From Mycolicibacterium bacteremicum (GTDB taxonomy: Bacteria > Actinomycetota > Actinomycetes > Mycobacteriales > Mycobacteriaceae), in contig NZ_MVHJ01000026.1 in the NCBI RefSeq assembly GCF_002086115.1, positions 1 to 64,000 of the forward strand: a DNA stretch of 64,000 nt, written 5' to 3'. The position numbers and the translations under genes are program-made. Under the pieces are notes generated by a model that ran no database searches, was not told the origin of the DNA, and saw only the letters and a list, made by a program, of their open reading frames with translations. Of the stretch, positions 40,225 through 48,047 are shown piece by piece (the first letter of the stretch is position 1; every line of letters begins with the position of its first letter).

Positions 40225-41331
40225 ATGAAGGTTGTCCAGGTCGCCAATTTCTACGGCCCGCGTTCGGGTGGGCTGCGCACCGCGATCGACCGGTTGGGTG
40301 CCGAGTACAGCGCGGCCGGCCACGATGTCGTGCTGGTGGTGCCCGGGGCCGATGCCGACCGGCAGGTGCTGGCCTCGGGCGTCACCCGGTTGTCCCTGCC
40401 CGCTCGCCTGATCCCGTGCACCGGCGGCTACCGGGCGGTGCTGCCCGGCCCGGTGACCGCACTGCTGGAGCAGCTGCAGCCGGATGCGCTGGAGGTCTCC
40501 GACCGCCTGACGCTGCGCTCACTGGGGCGGTGGGGACGGCGCAACGGGGTGGCCACCGTGATGATCTCGCACGAGCGGTTGGACCGGCTGGTGGGACAGA
40601 TCCTGCCGCGCCGGGCCGCCCGCTCGATCGCCGACATCGCCAACCGGCGCACCGCCCGCAACTATGACGCGGTGGTGTGCACCACGGGCTTCGCCCGCGA
40701 GGAGTTCGAACGGATCGGCGCGGACAATGTGGTGACCGTGCCGCTGGGGGTGGACCTCGACCAGTTCCATCCCCGCTACCGGTGCCCCCGGTTGCGCAGC
40801 CGGTGGGCCCACCCGCAGCAGACCCTGCTGGTGCACTGCGGCAGGCTCTCGGTGGAGAAACACGCCCACCGCAGCATCGACACCGTTGCCGCCCTGCGGG
40901 ATTCGGGTGTCGACGCGCGGCTCGTCGTGGTCGGGGAGGGGCCGCTGCGGCCCCGGCTGGAGCGCCAGGCCGCCGGCCTGCCGGTCGACTTCACCGGCTA
41001 CATCGGTGACCGCGACACCGTTGCCGGCATTCTGGCGTCGGCCGATGTGGCGCTCGCGCCGGGGCCGCACGAGACCTTCGGCCTGGCCGCGCTGGAGGCG
41101 CTGGCCTGCGGCACACCCGCGGTGGTGTCGCGCACCTCGGCGCTGGCCGAGATCCTCACCGCCGACAGCGGGGCCACCGCCGACAACGATCCGCGGGCCC
41201 TCGCGCATGCGGTGGCCTCGGTGATCAGCAGACCCGAACCGGTGCGCCGGCACAGCGCCCGGCGCCGGGCCGAACAGTTCACCTGGCCGCGTTCGGCCGC
41301 CGGCATGCTGGATGTGCTGAGCCGGCACTGA
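40225..41331 (+). CDS. pimC: GT4 mannosyltransferase PimC-like
   Basis: A 368-residue GT-B (GT4) glycosyltransferase. N-terminal VANFYGPRSGGLRTAIDRLG (about 6-25) is the acceptor-side glycine loop, VHCGRLSVEKHAH (about 210-222) begins the donor domain, and GPHETFGLAALEALACGTP (about 286-304) holds the ExxGxxxxE sugar-nucleotide motif. The sequence closely recalls PimC, which adds the third mannose to phosphatidylinositol mannosides from GDP-mannose. ATG at 40225, with TACTCA 6 nt upstream. It stands alone, so its lipid role rests on the family resemblance. Confidence 0.78.
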   Translation: MKVVQVANFYGPRSGGLRTAIDRLGAEYSAAGHDVVLVVPGADADRQVLASGVTRLSLPARLIPCTGGYRAVLPGPVTALLEQLQPDALEVSDRLTLRSLGRWGRRNGVATVMISHERLDRLVGQILPRRAARSIADIANRRTARNYDAVVCTTGFAREEFERIGADNVVTVPLGVDLDQFHPRYRCPRLRSRWAHPQQTLLVHCGRLSVEKHAHRSIDTVAALRDSGVDARLVVVGEGPLRPRLERQAAGLPVDFTGYIGDRDTVAGILASADVALAPGPHETFGLAALEALACGTPAVVSRTSALAEILTADSGATADNDPRALAHAVASVISRPEPVRRHSARRRAEQFTWPRSAAGMLDVLSRH

Positions 41332-41362
41332 CCAAACGCGCGGGCCCAGCGCGCCGGTGCCC

Positions 41363-41368
41363 TACGAT
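41363..41368 (+). promoter_or_regulatory. -10 box of leaderless secreted-protein gene
   Basis: TACGAT, six bases, then the ATG at 41375. Confidence 0.55.
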
Positions 41369-41374
41369 CTGGGC

Positions 41375-41767
41375 ATGAGACGGCTTGTGCTGGCGGTACC
41401 GGTGGTGGGCGTGGCGGCACTGCTGGGCACCGGACCCGCGGCCGCCGCCCCGGCGCAGGGGTGCGCGGTCAACCTGCAGGCGCCCGCGGTGGTCGAGTCG
41501 TCCGGCATGGCGGCGGTGGTGGCTTCGGTTCGACCCGGGGCGTGCAACCGCGCGGTGCCCCAACTGCAGGTGGCCTGCCTGCAGCAGGTGGGCAGCGCGG
41601 TCGCGCCGCTGTGCGTGCAATCCGAGGGCCCGGGCAGCGCGGAGGTCCGGCTCACGCCGTACACGCCGGGCGCCGGGTACACCGTCAGCGGCCGGGTGTG
41701 CGCGAATGCCGGAAGCCCGCCGGTGACCTACTGCAGCACCGTCGGTCCGACGACCGTCACCCTGTAG
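41375..41767 (+). CDS. Small secreted protein, four cysteines
   Basis: A 130-residue protein with a Sec signal peptide (RRLVLAVPVVGVAALLGTG) cleaved near AAA|APAQG at about residue 27. The mature part has six cysteines (CAV, CNR, CLQ, CVQ, CAN, CST), so disulfides are likely, and a beta-rich pattern. No family recognised beyond mycobacterial secreted proteins. ATG at 41375 with TACGAT 6 nt upstream. Its stop overlaps the convergent regulator gene by 11 bp. Confidence 0.68.
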   Translation: MRRLVLAVPVVGVAALLGTGPAAAAPAQGCAVNLQAPAVVESSGMAAVVASVRPGACNRAVPQLQVACLQQVGSAVAPLCVQSEGPGSAEVRLTPYTPGAGYTVSGRVCANAGSPPVTYCSTVGPTTVTL

Positions 41768-42317
41768 CGCCGTCGCGCAGATATCGGACGTCGGCGCCGG
41801 CGTCGAACCGGTAACCGCTGCCGCGGATCGTCGTGATGACGCCGGCGTAGTCACCCAGTTTGACGCGCAGTCTGCGCACATGCGTGTCGACGGTGCGGCC
41901 GGCACCGGGATGGTCGTCCCACACCTCGTGCATCAACTGGCCGCGCGACACCGGCCGGCGCGGATGCTCGGCGAGAAAACACAACAGTTCGAATTCGCGG
42001 TAGCTCAGATGGACCGGGGTGCCGTCGATGCTGACCGCGCGCCGGGCCCGGTCGATCTGTAGGCCACCGGCCCGGTCGTCGCGCCGACCCGGGACATCGG
42101 CATGGCCGGTGACGGTGATGACCGCCGGCCGGGCACGCACCCCAGGCACCGAGTGGGCGATGACGCGACCGTACTCATCGGCCAGTTGGGCAGTGCGCAA
42201 AGGTAATTCGGTGAAACCCGGTGGTACCTCCAGCACCAGGACGACCTGCACCGGGGATGGTGCCGGCCGTGCGGTTCCCGCGCCGGATTGGTACATCGCC
42301 TCAGCGTGCATCAGCAT
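41757..42317 (-). CDS. OmpR-type winged-helix regulator with non-receiver N-terminus
   Basis: A 186-residue protein whose C-terminal half is an OmpR/PhoB winged helix: VHLSYREFELLCFLAEHP (about 105-122), then VSRGQLMHEVWD, the recognition helix region RTVDTHVRRLRVKLGD (about 143-158), and the wing TIRGSGYRFD. The first 95 residues lack the phosphorylatable aspartates of a receiver domain and contain a proline-rich piece (PAPSPVQVVLVLEVPPGF). It may be a one-component regulator. The start is uncertain among ATGs at 42317, 42311 and 42296; no ribosome binding site decides. Confidence 0.75.
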   Translation of the reverse strand: MLMHAEAMYQSGAGTARPAPSPVQVVLVLEVPPGFTELPLRTAQLADEYGRVIAHSVPGVRARPAVITVTGHADVPGRRDDRAGGLQIDRARRAVSIDGTPVHLSYREFELLCFLAEHPRRPVSRGQLMHEVWDDHPGAGRTVDTHVRRLRVKLGDYAGVITTIRGSGYRFDAGADVRYLRDGATG

Positions 42318-42357
42318 CCGAGGTGCCCGGCAGGGTTTGCCGCGTCGTGAGTACAAC

Positions 42358-43113
42358 TCAGAATGCCGGGATCACCTGACCGGAGTACATCGACTCGATG
42401 AACAACCTGGTTCGCGGGCCGGTCAGCGCCGCGGCCAGCGCGGCGATATCGGGGCTGGTGCGTTCTGTCGGACTGGTCACCAGATACTCCGCGTAGACCG
42501 GGTTGCCCCGGTCGCAGTGCAGGGCGGTGTCGGTGTGCACATTGCGTTCCATCGCCTGGTTGCCGAACAGGAACACCGCATCGAAATCGTCGAGCGCAGA
42601 GGCCATCGTCCAACTGGTCAGCTCCTTGAACACCAGTCGGCGCGGGTTGGCTCGGATATCGGTCGTGGTGGCCAGGCGGTCCACGTCGGGCGAGCAGTCG
42701 AGCAGGCCGAGGCGGTCCAGCATCATCAGCGACCGGTCGGCGTTCACCGCGTCGGCCGGCAACGCCACCTCGGCGTACTCGGGCAGCGTGGCCAGGCTGG
42801 TCACCCGGCTGGAATACAACCCGAAGGGTTCGATGTGGACCGGGACCACCGGCGTCAGCGCATTGCCGGTGCTCCGGTTGAATTCCGTCAAGAACGGCAG
42901 GTACTGAAAATAGTTGGCGTGCAGTCGTCCTGACGCGAGCCAGTCGTTGGGTTCGTCGAAGCTGTCGAACACGGTCACCTGCAGGTCGATCCGGTATTCG
43001 GCCAGTACCGCGCGGACGTTCTCCAGTATCTCGGCGTGCGGCACCGGCGTCGCGCCGACCCGCAGCGGCCGAAGGCCTTTCGTGTGGACAGATCGCACCG
43101 AACTGGTCGACAT
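42358..43113 (-). CDS. MetQ/NlpA-like substrate-binding protein without signal peptide
   Basis: A 251-residue protein with the NlpA/MetQ core: VGATPVPHAEILENVRAVL (about 19-37), the ligand segment NYFQYLPFLTEFN (about 67-79) and VPVHIEPFGLYSSRV (about 89-103). Normal family members are lipoproteins of a methionine ABC transporter, but this frame starts MSTSSVRSVHTKG with no signal or lipobox, and no ABC genes are adjacent. It may be a cytosolic ligand-binding relative. TACTCT lies 6 nt before the ATG at 43113, supporting this start. Confidence 0.78.
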   Translation of the reverse strand: MSTSSVRSVHTKGLRPLRVGATPVPHAEILENVRAVLAEYRIDLQVTVFDSFDEPNDWLASGRLHANYFQYLPFLTEFNRSTGNALTPVVPVHIEPFGLYSSRVTSLATLPEYAEVALPADAVNADRSLMMLDRLGLLDCSPDVDRLATTTDIRANPRRLVFKELTSWTMASALDDFDAVFLFGNQAMERNVHTDTALHCDRGNPVYAEYLVTSPTERTSPDIAALAAALTGPRTRLFIESMYSGQVIPAF

Positions 43114-43119
43114 GCCCCG

Positions 43120-43125
43120 AGAGTA
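43120..43125 (-). promoter_or_regulatory. -10 box of leaderless MetQ-like gene
   Basis: Minus-strand TACTCT, six bases, then the ATG at 43113. Confidence 0.5.
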
Positions 43126-43281
43126 CTGCCGACCACACAGACCGCAAGGCGCTCGGGCCGACCCAATGTGTCGTCATGTTACGGACTTCGGCGCACGCTG
43201 ACCGCAGTGGTGTTCGCACGCCCCGGCGCGGCCTACGGTCTGGCCAACTGTCATCCGACACCCGAGAAAGACGGTCCGACC

Positions 43282-44724
43282 ATGTCTGAGATCACCGCTG
43301 TCGCTGGGCAACTCAGCGACCCACCGCACCATCCCGACCGCAGGCTCCGCGGCAATCTCGGGGTGGCTTCCATCGTCTTCATGGTCGTCGCGGCCGCCGC
43401 CCCGCTCGGTGTGGTCGGCGGTGTCTTCCCGCTCGGCATCGCCAACGGCAACGGTGCCGGTTTCCCGGCGACCTTCATCGTCTCGACGGTCATCCTGCTG
43501 CTGTTCGCCGTCGGCTTCACGGCATTGACGCCGTTCGTCGAGGACGCAGGTGCCTTCTTCTCCTATATCCGCCATTCCCTGGGCTTCTCGGTCGGTATCG
43601 GATTCGGTTTCGTCGCACTGGTCAGTTATGTGGCGCTCGAAGCCGGTGTCTACGGACTGCTCGGACCGGCCGGCGTCGGCGTGATCACGCTGTTCGGCGG
43701 GGCCGAGATCCCCTGGTGGATCCTGGCCGCGGTGGCCTTCGTGGTGACGACGTTCCTGGGTTACCGCAACATCCAGCTCTCCAGCCGCGTGCTGGGTGTG
43801 CTGCTGACCGCCGAGATCGCGATCATCCTCATCCTGGACCTGGTCATCGTGGCGCGCGGCGGCGGTGACGACGGGCTGTCCACCGGCGTGGTGAACCCCG
43901 CCACCGTGTTCTCCGGATCCCTCGGTATCGGTCTGCTGTTTGCGATGCTCAGCTACATCGGTTTCGAGGCGACCGCGGTCTTCCGCGACGAAGCCAAGGA
44001 CCCCGAGCGCACCATTCCCCGCGCCACCTACGCCGCGCTGATCCTCATCGGTGCGTTCTATGCCGTCACCAGCTGGGCGCTGATCTCGGCATGGGGTGAC
44101 GAGCAGGCCGTCACGCAGGCGACCGATGCCGGCGGCACGTTCCTGGCCGACGTCGCCCAGACCTATATCCGCACCGCGGGCAACGACATCATCACGGTGC
44201 TGTACTTCACCAGCCTGTTCGCCTGCATCCTGGCGTTCCACAACGTGGCGTCGCGTTACGTCTTCGCGCTGTCCCAGCATCGGGTGCTGCCGGACTCCCT
44301 GGGTGTGGCGCACGCCGCCCACGGTTCCCCACACAAGGCGTCGCTGTGGATCTCGGGCGTCGTGGCGATCAGCATCGCTGCCGCCGTGCTGTTCGACCTC
44401 GATCCGGTGACGCAGTTCTACACCTGGTTCGCCGCCGCCACCACAGTGGGCTTCGTGGTGTTGCTGATCGCCACCAGCGTGGCGGTACTGGTGTTCTTCG
44501 CGAAGGACCGTCGCGGGCATTCGCAGTGGCGGGTCCGCATCGCGCCCGCACTGGGCCTGCTCGGGCTCAGCCTCACGCTGGCGCTGATCCTCACCAATCT
44601 GGAGGGATTGGCCACCTCGAATGCGTTGGGATGGGGCATCGTCGGGCTGCTGATCGTGTCCTTCATCGTCGGCGCGGTGGTCGGTCGGCGGGCGGGCGCC
44701 ACCGCGCCGGCGGCGCGGTCGTGA
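43282..44724 (+). CDS. APC-family amino-acid/polyamine permease
   Basis: A 480-residue transporter with about 12 helices. The first helix region begins near residue 24 (GNLGVASIVFMVVAAAAPLGV), with the unwound Gly-rich segment that binds the amino group. FEATAVFRDEAKDPERTIPRA (split at about 229-249) is the family's conserved helix 6-to-loop segment. Its stop overlaps the GTG of the glutamine-synthetase-like gene (GTGA), so the two are coupled. The cargo may be an amine or amino acid that the ligase then uses. Confidence 0.88.
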   Translation: MSEITAVAGQLSDPPHHPDRRLRGNLGVASIVFMVVAAAAPLGVVGGVFPLGIANGNGAGFPATFIVSTVILLLFAVGFTALTPFVEDAGAFFSYIRHSLGFSVGIGFGFVALVSYVALEAGVYGLLGPAGVGVITLFGGAEIPWWILAAVAFVVTTFLGYRNIQLSSRVLGVLLTAEIAIILILDLVIVARGGGDDGLSTGVVNPATVFSGSLGIGLLFAMLSYIGFEATAVFRDEAKDPERTIPRATYAALILIGAFYAVTSWALISAWGDEQAVTQATDAGGTFLADVAQTYIRTAGNDIITVLYFTSLFACILAFHNVASRYVFALSQHRVLPDSLGVAHAAHGSPHKASLWISGVVAISIAAAVLFDLDPVTQFYTWFAAATTVGFVVLLIATSVAVLVFFAKDRRGHSQWRVRIAPALGLLGLSLTLALILTNLEGLATSNALGWGIVGLLIVSFIVGAVVGRRAGATAPAARS

Positions 44725-46058
44725 CCCGCACCGTCGACGCGGCGATCTCCGAGCGCGAGCGCGACCTACTGGACCGGCTGGCCGGGGGCACGCTGCGCGA
44801 GATCGAGGTGGCCTGGAGTGATCCGCTGGGGCATGCGCAGGGCAAGCGCATCCCGGCCGCGCAGTTCCTGCATCGTGCGCGGGGCAGCGGGTTCGCGTTC
44901 TGCGAGGCATCGCTGGGCTGGAACGCCGATGGCACCGTCATCGACGGGCTGCGGCTGACCAATTGGGACGGCGGCTACCCGGATGTGTTCGCGGTGCCGG
45001 ATCTCGGCACGTTCCGCGAGCTGCCGTGGCGCCCGGGCGTCGGGCACGTCGTCTCCGACGTCGTCACCCACGATCGTGCACCGTCGCTGTTGGATCCGCG
45101 GGCCGTGCTGCGGCGGGTGCTCGATCGCCTCGCCGGACTCGGCTACACCGCCAAGATCGGGGTGGAGCTGGAGTTCTACCTGCTGAACCCGGACGGCACG
45201 CCGTTCCAGGAGGACATCCACGCCTATTCGCTGGAGAACGCCAACGCGCTCGACCCGGTGTTGTCCGACCTCTACGACACCCTCGGCGCGTTCACCCGGT
45301 TGGAGGGCATCCAGAGTGAGTACGGACCGGGCCAGGTGGAGACGAACCTGGTGTACACCGATGCGCTGGAGGCCGCCGACGACAGTGCCCGGTTGAAGTA
45401 CGCCGCGAAAGAAGTTGCCCGCCGACACGGCAAGCTCGCCAGCTTCATGGCCAAACCCTTCGCCGAGCACTCCGGAAGCTCGGCGCACCTGCACATCTCG
45501 CTGTGGCGCGACGATGAACCGGCGTTCGCGGAGGTCGACGGCGGCGAGAACGACCTCGCGCAGTTCGCCATCGCGGGTCTGCTCGAACACCTTCCGTCGA
45601 TCACGCTGTTCGGAGCGCACTCGGTGAACGCCTACCGGCGCTTCGTGCCGGACTCGTTCGCCCCGGCCACGGTGACGTGGAGTCGCGACAACCGCAGTGC
45701 CGCTGTGCGTTCACTGCTGGAATCGGATCCGCGGGCCACCCGGATCGAACTGCGCACCGGTGGTTCGGATGCCAATCCCTACTGGCTGGTCGCGTCCGCG
45801 CTGGCCGCGGTGGTGGCCGGTATCGAGGCGCGCCGCCGACCGGCGCCCGCCGCGGGCGGCAATCTGTACGGGTCGGGCACCCCGCTGCCGGAGTCGCTCG
45901 CGGTGGCGGTGGCGTTGGCCACCCGCGACGACACCATCACCGAGATCCTCGGAGCCGATTCGGTCGCCGACTTCGCGGCGATCGCGCACAGCGAATGGCT
46001 CGCGTTTGCGGGTCAGGTCACCGACTGGGAGCGTCATCGCTACCTGACGACGTCCTGA
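44721..46058 (+). CDS. Glutamine synthetase-like ligase (GlnA3/GlnT group)
   Basis: A 445-residue GS-fold enzyme. GVELEFYLLNPDG (about 141-153) gives the metal Glu; QSEYGPGQVETNLVYTDAL (about 197-215) and the GSSAHLHISLW strand (about 252-262) line the active site. It lacks the tyrosine-adenylation motif and the tight signature of GlnA1. Paired with an amino-acid/polyamine permease, it could be a gamma-glutamyl-amide or gamma-glutamylpolyamine synthetase, as described for Streptomyces GlnA3. GTG start at 44721 with a 4-bp overlap. Its 3' end overlaps the convergent TetR gene by 41 bp. Confidence 0.82.
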   Translation: MTRTVDAAISERERDLLDRLAGGTLREIEVAWSDPLGHAQGKRIPAAQFLHRARGSGFAFCEASLGWNADGTVIDGLRLTNWDGGYPDVFAVPDLGTFRELPWRPGVGHVVSDVVTHDRAPSLLDPRAVLRRVLDRLAGLGYTAKIGVELEFYLLNPDGTPFQEDIHAYSLENANALDPVLSDLYDTLGAFTRLEGIQSEYGPGQVETNLVYTDALEAADDSARLKYAAKEVARRHGKLASFMAKPFAEHSGSSAHLHISLWRDDEPAFAEVDGGENDLAQFAIAGLLEHLPSITLFGAHSVNAYRRFVPDSFAPATVTWSRDNRSAAVRSLLESDPRATRIELRTGGSDANPYWLVASALAAVVAGIEARRRPAPAAGGNLYGSGTPLPESLAVAVALATRDDTITEILGADSVADFAAIAHSEWLAFAGQVTDWERHRYLTTS

Positions 46059-46689
46059 GCAACTGGGTGCACAGCAGGTCGGTCAGCCATCCGCGAAATC
46101 GCCGCGTGGACCACCCGCGAACCACGACGAATCGGTCGTAGAGCACGGGATCGGCTGCCAGCCAAGCGATGTCGATTGCGTCGGTGCGTTTGACCGCCGC
46201 GCGCAACGCGTTCAGGGCGGTCAGGCGATCGACGACCGCGCGGGCACCGGCCAGCCGCCGGCGTTGGTACTGCGTCAGCAGTTCGAGCGCGGAGTCGTCG
46301 GATTCGGCGGCCACCTCCAGGGCGCGAAACAACGGGCCGACCCGTTCATCGATGCCGACCAGGCGGCGCGCCCAGCCGGCGAGCAGTTCGGCGGGATCGT
46401 CGTGGTTGAGCGCCGCGCGCACATCATCGCGGTCGGCCAACGGGATGGATTCGTCGTCACCGGCGACGGCCCGGTCCACCGCCAGTGCGAGTAGATCGAT
46501 CTTTCCGCCCGCGGCGCTGAACACCGTCTTGCGGCTTACCCCGGCCCGCGTCGCGACCGCATCGATGGTGGTCCCGGCGAAGCCGCGTTCGACGAACATC
46601 TCCGCCGCTGCGGTGACGACGGTGCGGCGGGTCCGAGCTGCCTGATCGGCGCGCAGGGTCGATCGGTATTCGCGCTTGACGGATTCCAT
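46018..46689 (-). CDS. TetR-family regulator
   Basis: A 223-residue TetR-type protein with helix-turn-helix GTTIDAVATRAGVSRKTVFSAAG (about 39-61). It is divergent from an FAD-dependent monooxygenase with a TGTA-TACA palindrome between them, so that gene is its most likely target. The last 14 codons (TSSGSDDAPSR) overlap the end of the glutamine-synthetase-like gene on the other strand. Confidence 0.85.
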   Translation of the reverse strand: MESVKREYRSTLRADQAARTRRTVVTAAAEMFVERGFAGTTIDAVATRAGVSRKTVFSAAGGKIDLLALAVDRAVAGDDESIPLADRDDVRAALNHDDPAELLAGWARRLVGIDERVGPLFRALEVAAESDDSALELLTQYQRRRLAGARAVVDRLTALNALRAAVKRTDAIDIAWLAADPVLYDRFVVVRGWSTRRFRGWLTDLLCTQLLRTSSGSDDAPSR

Positions 46690-46703
46690 AATTCACCTCA
46701 CTG

Positions 46704-46720
46704 TGTATGAATTGATTACA
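46704..46720. promoter_or_regulatory. TetR operator candidate
   Basis: TGTATGAATTGATTACA has arms TGTA and TACA around an AATT-type centre. A longer flanking inverted repeat, TTCACCT (46692-46698) and AGGTGAA (46725-46731), surrounds it. It lies in the 61 bp between the two divergent starts. Confidence 0.55.
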
Positions 46721-46750
46721 CCATAGGTGAACTGAAATGAGGAGATCGCG

Positions 46751-48046
46751 ATGCGCATCACCATCGTCGGCGCCGGGCCCACCGGGTTGTTCTGCGCCAT
46801 CGCGCTCGGGCGTCGGGGCCACCGGATCCAGGTGATCGACCGCGACGCCGGGCCGCCCGGCAGCGGGCTCTGGCGCCGGCGTGGCGTGATGCAACTGCAT
46901 CATGCGCACACCTTCCGGGTGCCGGTGGTCGACGCGCTGGAGGCCGAGATGCCGGAGGTGCTCGACGATCTCGTTTCCCGTGCTGCGACCGTCGCACGCG
47001 CCGACGACGGTCGGCCCGTCGCGCTGCTGTGTCGTCGTGCGATGTTCGATGCCGTCCTGCGCAGGCACGCCGAGGCGACGCCCGGTGTGCTGCTTCGATC
47101 GGCGGCTGTCGGTATGCTCACCGGTCCCGCCGGTCGGGTCCTGGCCGACGACGTGCCCGTCGACGCCGATCTAATCCTGGACGCCACCGGCCGCAGCGGA
47201 CGGATCACCGGCGGCCACCGCGGCGTGACGCACGACTGTGGGGCCGTCTACGTCACCCGCCAGTACCGCCTGCGCACGGCCTTCCGGCCACCGACGAACA
47301 GCCCGATCGGACTGTCGCTGCAGCTCGGCGGATACATCGCTATCGCGTTCCTGCACGACGGCGGGACCTTCTCGGTGACGATCATCCACGACGGGTCCGA
47401 CCGCAGGCTCCGCGAACTGCGGCACGCCGATGTCTTCGAACGTGCCGTCCGGGCGATCCCGCAGCTGGGCGCGTGGACGACCACCTCGACGGCCGTGCCC
47501 ATCACCCCGGTCCTGGCCGGTGGCCGGCTCTACAACGCCTATCGTGGGCAGCCGGTGCTGCCGCGGGTGATCGCGGTGGGCGACGCGGTGTGTACGACCA
47601 CCCCGCTGGCTGGCCGCGGCGTGGCCCTGGCATTGCGGCAGGCCCGCGAACTGGTCGACCTGATCGGATCCGGCCCGCGCACCGACACCGACATCGGGCT
47701 GGTGCGGTCACGATTCGAGGCGTGGTGCGAAACCGCGATAAAACCCTGGTTCGACGATCAGGTGTACGCCGATGCCCACCGACTGCGCCGGTGGGCGGGC
47801 GCCGGCATCGACTTCGCCGCCAGGTTGCCGTCGGATCTGATCACCGCCGCCGCAGCGCGGGAGCCCGCACTGGCGCCGCTGATCGGCGCCTACGAGCGGA
47901 TGGATGCGCTGCCCGACACGTTGGCCGCAGCAGAGCCGTCGGCCCGCGCCGTGTACGCCGGCGGGTGGCGCGCCCCGGTCGCACCCGGCCCCACCCGCGC
48001 CGAACTGGGTGCGATGTGTGCCGGGGCGGCCGCCAGGATCGCCTGA
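46751..48046 (+). CDS. FAD-dependent monooxygenase
   Basis: A 431-residue class A flavoprotein monooxygenase or halogenase-like enzyme. The dinucleotide motif ITIVGAGPTGLFCAIAL is at residues 3-19, a DG-type motif lies near 144 (LILDATGRSG), and the FAD ribityl motif GDAVCTTTPLAGRGVALAL near 277-295. It may hydroxylate an aromatic or lipid substrate. ATG at 46751 with GAGGAG 6-11 nt upstream. Its TetR neighbour is divergent. The C-terminus abuts the convergent P450 (1-bp gap). Confidence 0.86.
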   Translation: MRITIVGAGPTGLFCAIALGRRGHRIQVIDRDAGPPGSGLWRRRGVMQLHHAHTFRVPVVDALEAEMPEVLDDLVSRAATVARADDGRPVALLCRRAMFDAVLRRHAEATPGVLLRSAAVGMLTGPAGRVLADDVPVDADLILDATGRSGRITGGHRGVTHDCGAVYVTRQYRLRTAFRPPTNSPIGLSLQLGGYIAIAFLHDGGTFSVTIIHDGSDRRLRELRHADVFERAVRAIPQLGAWTTTSTAVPITPVLAGGRLYNAYRGQPVLPRVIAVGDAVCTTTPLAGRGVALALRQARELVDLIGSGPRTDTDIGLVRSRFEAWCETAIKPWFDDQVYADAHRLRRWAGAGIDFAARLPSDLITAAAAREPALAPLIGAYERMDALPDTLAAAEPSARAVYAGGWRAPVAPGPTRAELGAMCAGAAARIA

Positions 48047-48047
48047 C

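Noticed and set aside
43174..44910. Long minus-strand frame opposite the amino-acid permease
   Set aside because: The permease has clear helices and the APC motif, so the antisense frame, rich in Asp, Arg and Gly, is a compositional shadow.
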